The translations under genes and the position numbers were made by a program. DNA of 25,791 bases from a virus: positions 1-25,791 of the IMG/VR virus record IMGVR_UViG_3300027291_000024. The stretch is one strand, 5' to 3'. The notes under the pieces were generated by a model. The model was not told the DNA's origin. It worked only from the letters and a program-made list of their open reading frames with translations, and did no database searches. Position 1 is the first letter of the stretch, and each line of letters begins with the position of its first letter. Positions 23,115 through 25,791 of this stretch are shown here, one piece after another.

Positions 23115-25791
23115 GTTTCTATAGTTACACCGGTAGTTGTAATAGACAAGTTAGCAGTGGTTGTTTTAATCATTGATCCAAACAACTTAGTTCCTGCCAT
23201 GTGAGTTAGTTTTTTGAGGGTGTCTCTGTACAGTTCAAGAGGCAGAGCTGATTTTACCTGATACGAATAGAATTGGTAGAAATCACCATCATGGATGTAT
23301 TTATCGCTGTTTAAAAAGCCTCTTGTAGATTTAAAGTATCCCTCACCAACACCCTGATTAATTAGGTTAACAGTAGCTTCTGCAACTATTTCTGTTGTTT
23401 CTTTTCTAATTATAACAATCTCATCTTGCTCGTATGCAAGACCGGAATTGACAATTGTTATGTCTGTTATTGCACCAGTTGCTACACCTGCGTAAGCATT
23501 TACAATACCGTTATTACCAACGAATAGTGTGTTAGCATCGTTAACAATAAATCTAGCGTTAGCTGATGCACCTGATATTTGTCCACCAAACCTGACACCT
23601 TCTTTGAAAGTAGCGCTAAGTGTGATAGGTCGTATAGTCATGAAAGTACTGTCAGCGTTAATAATACTACCACGTGCAATCTTCAAAAAGGTATTTGAAA
23701 TTGCAGTGTTTACGAAGTAGAACAAATCAGAAGGAATGTTTCTTACGGCGTTGTTGACCTTGAATAGAGTATTGGAACCTGTGATTAGTACTGAGTTAGA
23801 AGAAAGTGTTAGTACTGTGTTATTTGTGATACTTGATACTCTATATACAGCACCGTTTCCAGAGAACTTGATGAAGTCATTAGCTGCAACTTCTGTTGTG
23901 AAAGACGTACCAGTACCATTGACTTGTGGGCTTGTGAGGTTAGATGTTACAGTTCCTGTTAGAACAGTACTAAGAGTGGAGTTAACAAAAGGTACATTAG
24001 TTTCTACTCTAACAAAGGATGTATTTGACTGAACAATATTTGCGTATATATCACCAGATCCAGTATTCTGTACCATTATCTCAAAAGCCGATGGTGCCAA
24101 TACTGATCCAGTAATCCTCATATCAAAACAGTTAGAAGATACTTCCTGAGTTACATCCTCAGCTGCAACAAAGGTTCCATTCTGAGTATCAATTTGGATA
24201 CGTTGATCGCGGAGCTCATACTTGTATGTGAATGGGTCTCTTAGCAAAACAAAAGGATTGATGTTATAATTAGAACCAGGGTTAATTCCTGTGATGGATT
24301 TAATAAAACCAATCTCATAAGGCACTCTTGTTAAAGCATATATGATGATGGTAGATATATTTGCTGTTGGTAATTTAGGAAGACCAAAAGATGTAGAATT
24401 CAATGATACATTAAGGTAATCAGCAATTAAGTCTGTATTAATAACAATAGAGTCTTCTGTCTCTATCGGACCAATCTCGTATCCAGCACCGGAACCCCTA
24501 CCAACAGTTGATACATTTGCAGTCACTCCAGATACAGACCCATAGAGATAGTTATATCCATTTGCAGAGAATGAATTAACGTTGCTATAGACACCCAATC
24601 TTGTATTAGTTGATCCTAGCACAGAAGCAGTGGCCGATACGTTTGTAACCAGCGTTATGACTGCATTAGTATCAACTATACTTGTTGCACCTGTAAAACT
24701 ACCTGACTCAACAATAACCATAACACTACCATTAGCTAAAGAAGCATCATTAGCAAAAACATCTGGACCGTTTGTGGTCAATGTAAGTGTACTATCATTT
24801 TGAACAGTACTAACTTGGAAAGTGGCTGTACAAGCTTGAAATTTAATAAAATTATTGTTGGCTATCTCACCTGTAAACGATGTCTGTAAACCCGTTACTA
24901 CATTGGATGTTGAGTTAGCAGATAATCTTCCAGTAATCGTCTTTTGTGTTTTACCAAGTACTCTACCGGTTGCAACATTGGCAGTAGAGTTAGCACCAAC
25001 AACTAATCCACCAAACGCAAAGTTAACAGACGAGTTATTGAAAGCTATGTTAGACATTGGCTGAATAACCGTCTCGAACTCATAGAAGTCTCTGATATCT
25101 GAGTTGGCAGATGCTTTATTTTCAATACCTAGTGTTAGATTAGCAGTAGTTGTTTGAGTATTTGAACCATAACAGGTTCCACCATACAACAAAGTAAATC
25201 TGACCTTGCCAGAGGCAATTTCCGTACCGTCAATTCGTGCCTTACCCAATTTACCTTTTCTATTAGATATTACATCAACAATATCACCTATCTCAAAATC
25301 TTGACCCTGGTTAATAATATCAACACTAGTCATTGATCCAATAACAAACGGACAATCAGATAAGTTACCATCACTTGATATGATTTCATTAAACAGGAAA
25401 TTACCTTTGACTGCTGAGAGATATAATATATCGAAGAATCTTCCGGAAACAGATCGTCTACCAACACTCTCTACAAATGCTGTGGCACCGGAAGTAGATC
25501 CAGTAATAAACTGATTGAGGAAACTACTTGTTTTAGATGATAGTGAAACTTCAAGATAAACAGGAACATAATACTCACCATCTGATGCTTTGATAACATC
25601 TTTACCTGGTAGGTATATCTCAGCGTCTGAAGCTCCATATATCTCTTTAAGCGCTAGCTTCGTGCCTTGCTCAGTTCCTTTGGATGTGAAGAAATCAGAG
25701 GAGAACTTAATATTTGATTTGGTACGCTCTTCATAGAATGGAGATGATGTAAGATACTTGTTTTTATAAAATACAAGGAACTCATCAAGAG
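23111..25791 (-). CDS. Partial large baseplate wedge-type protein (visible 892 aa; start beyond right edge)
   Basis: The frame is open from base 25791 to TGA at 23111. The ATG at 25333 is internal, because well-conserved sequence precedes it: FYKNKYLTSSPFYEERTK, TSKGTEQGTKLALKEIYG and YLPGKDVIKASDG at visible residues 7-71. The 'SKGTE...YP.+D....SDG' pattern and the C-terminal domain at 812-872 (GEGYFKSTRGFLNSDKYIHD, then FYSYQVKSALPLELYRDTLK and HMAGTKLFG) both recur in wedge-associated structural proteins of marine T4-like phages. Between them are beta modules, including two copies of 'V.G..TSFT.E...NDFIKF' (about 287-342 and 609-667). It precedes gp8, the place of gene 7 (after gene 6) in T4, so it may be the wedge backbone protein. 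I cannot decide between gp6-like and gp7-like from sequence alone. Confidence 0.75.
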   Translation of the reverse strand, partial: LDEFLVFYKNKYLTSSPFYEERTKSNIKFSSDFFTSKGTEQGTKLALKEIYGASDAEIYLPGKDVIKASDGEYYVPVYLEVSLSSKTSSFLNQFITGSTSGATAFVESVGRRSVSGRFFDILYLSAVKGNFLFNEIISSDGNLSDCPFVIGSMTSVDIINQGQDFEIGDIVDVISNRKGKLGKARIDGTEIASGKVRFTLLYGGTCYGSNTQTTTANLTLGIENKASANSDIRDFYEFETVIQPMSNIAFNNSSVNFAFGGLVVGANSTANVATGRVLGKTQKTITGRLSANSTSNVVTGLQTSFTGEIANNNFIKFQACTATFQVSTVQNDSTLTLTTNGPDVFANDASLANGSVMVIVESGSFTGATSIVDTNAVITLVTNVSATASVLGSTNTRLGVYSNVNSFSANGYNYLYGSVSGVTANVSTVGRGSGAGYEIGPIETEDSIVINTDLIADYLNVSLNSTSFGLPKLPTANISTIIIYALTRVPYEIGFIKSITGINPGSNYNINPFVLLRDPFTYKYELRDQRIQIDTQNGTFVAAEDVTQEVSSNCFDMRITGSVLAPSAFEIMVQNTGSGDIYANIVQSNTSFVRVETNVPFVNSTLSTVLTGTVTSNLTSPQVNGTGTSFTTEVAANDFIKFSGNGAVYRVSSITNNTVLTLSSNSVLITGSNTLFKVNNAVRNIPSDLFYFVNTAISNTFLKIARGSIINADSTFMTIRPITLSATFKEGVRFGGQISGASANARFIVNDANTLFVGNNGIVNAYAGVATGAITDITIVNSGLAYEQDEIVIIRKETTEIVAEATVNLINQGVGEGYFKSTRGFLNSDKYIHDGDFYQFYSYQVKSALPLELYRDTLKKLTHMAGTKLFGSMIKTTTANLSITTTGVTIET

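Overview
The window is a continuous block of phage virion genes, all on the minus strand (transcribed right to left) and packed almost without gaps; the longest non-coding stretch is 36 bases. The best anchor is a homologue of T4 baseplate wedge protein gp8 at 20850-23114. Together with a DUF4815-type protein of 2164 residues and many marine-phage-style fibre domains, this points to a T4-like contractile-tailed (myovirus) phage or prophage-like contig of the kind found in marine cyanophages and pelagiphages. The AT-rich composition and Asn/Ser/Thr-rich beta-structured proteins fit this. No host-derived metabolic gene, tRNA, integrase or replication gene is present, so the host cannot be named from this window.

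Layout in transcription order. (1) 25791-23111: a large baseplate wedge-type protein whose start lies beyond the right edge; the reading frame is open to the last base. (2) 23114-20850: the gp8-like wedge protein, enlarged by fibre-like inserts. (3) 20838-14344: a giant DUF4815 protein, probably the adaptor between wedge and fibres. (4) 14347-14120: a 75-residue coiled-coil protein. (5) 14139-9040: a 1699-residue fibre with three blocks of 12-residue repeats, a duplicated ~200-residue domain and a C-terminal S74 auto-processing chaperone domain. (6) 9056-8727 and 8722-8483: two small conserved structural proteins. (7) 8456-6783 and 6552-4705: two related fibres with a 67-residue coiled-coil protein between them. 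(8) 4688-3723 and 3714-2947: two paralogous short fibre or tip proteins. (9) 2935-2507: a 142-residue structural protein. (10) 2497-407: a triple LamG-like adhesin. (11) 370-1: the first 123 codons of a further adhesin running off the left edge.

Functionally the block reads as baseplate periphery first, then adaptor, then a set of candidate host-recognition fibres with small helper proteins between them. Several start/stop overlaps (ATGA at two junctions, TAGTG at one, overlaps of 17-20 bases at two) indicate coupled translation. Two late-promoter-like boxes in the wider gaps (397-404 and 6571-6578) may boost distal genes.

The most unusual theme is modularity. The same small beta modules recur in proteins that are otherwise unrelated (wedge, gp8, DUF4815 protein, fibres). 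In two paralogue pairs, one member carries a clean insertion of a module that the other lacks, so this single genome holds before-and-after pictures of domain insertion.
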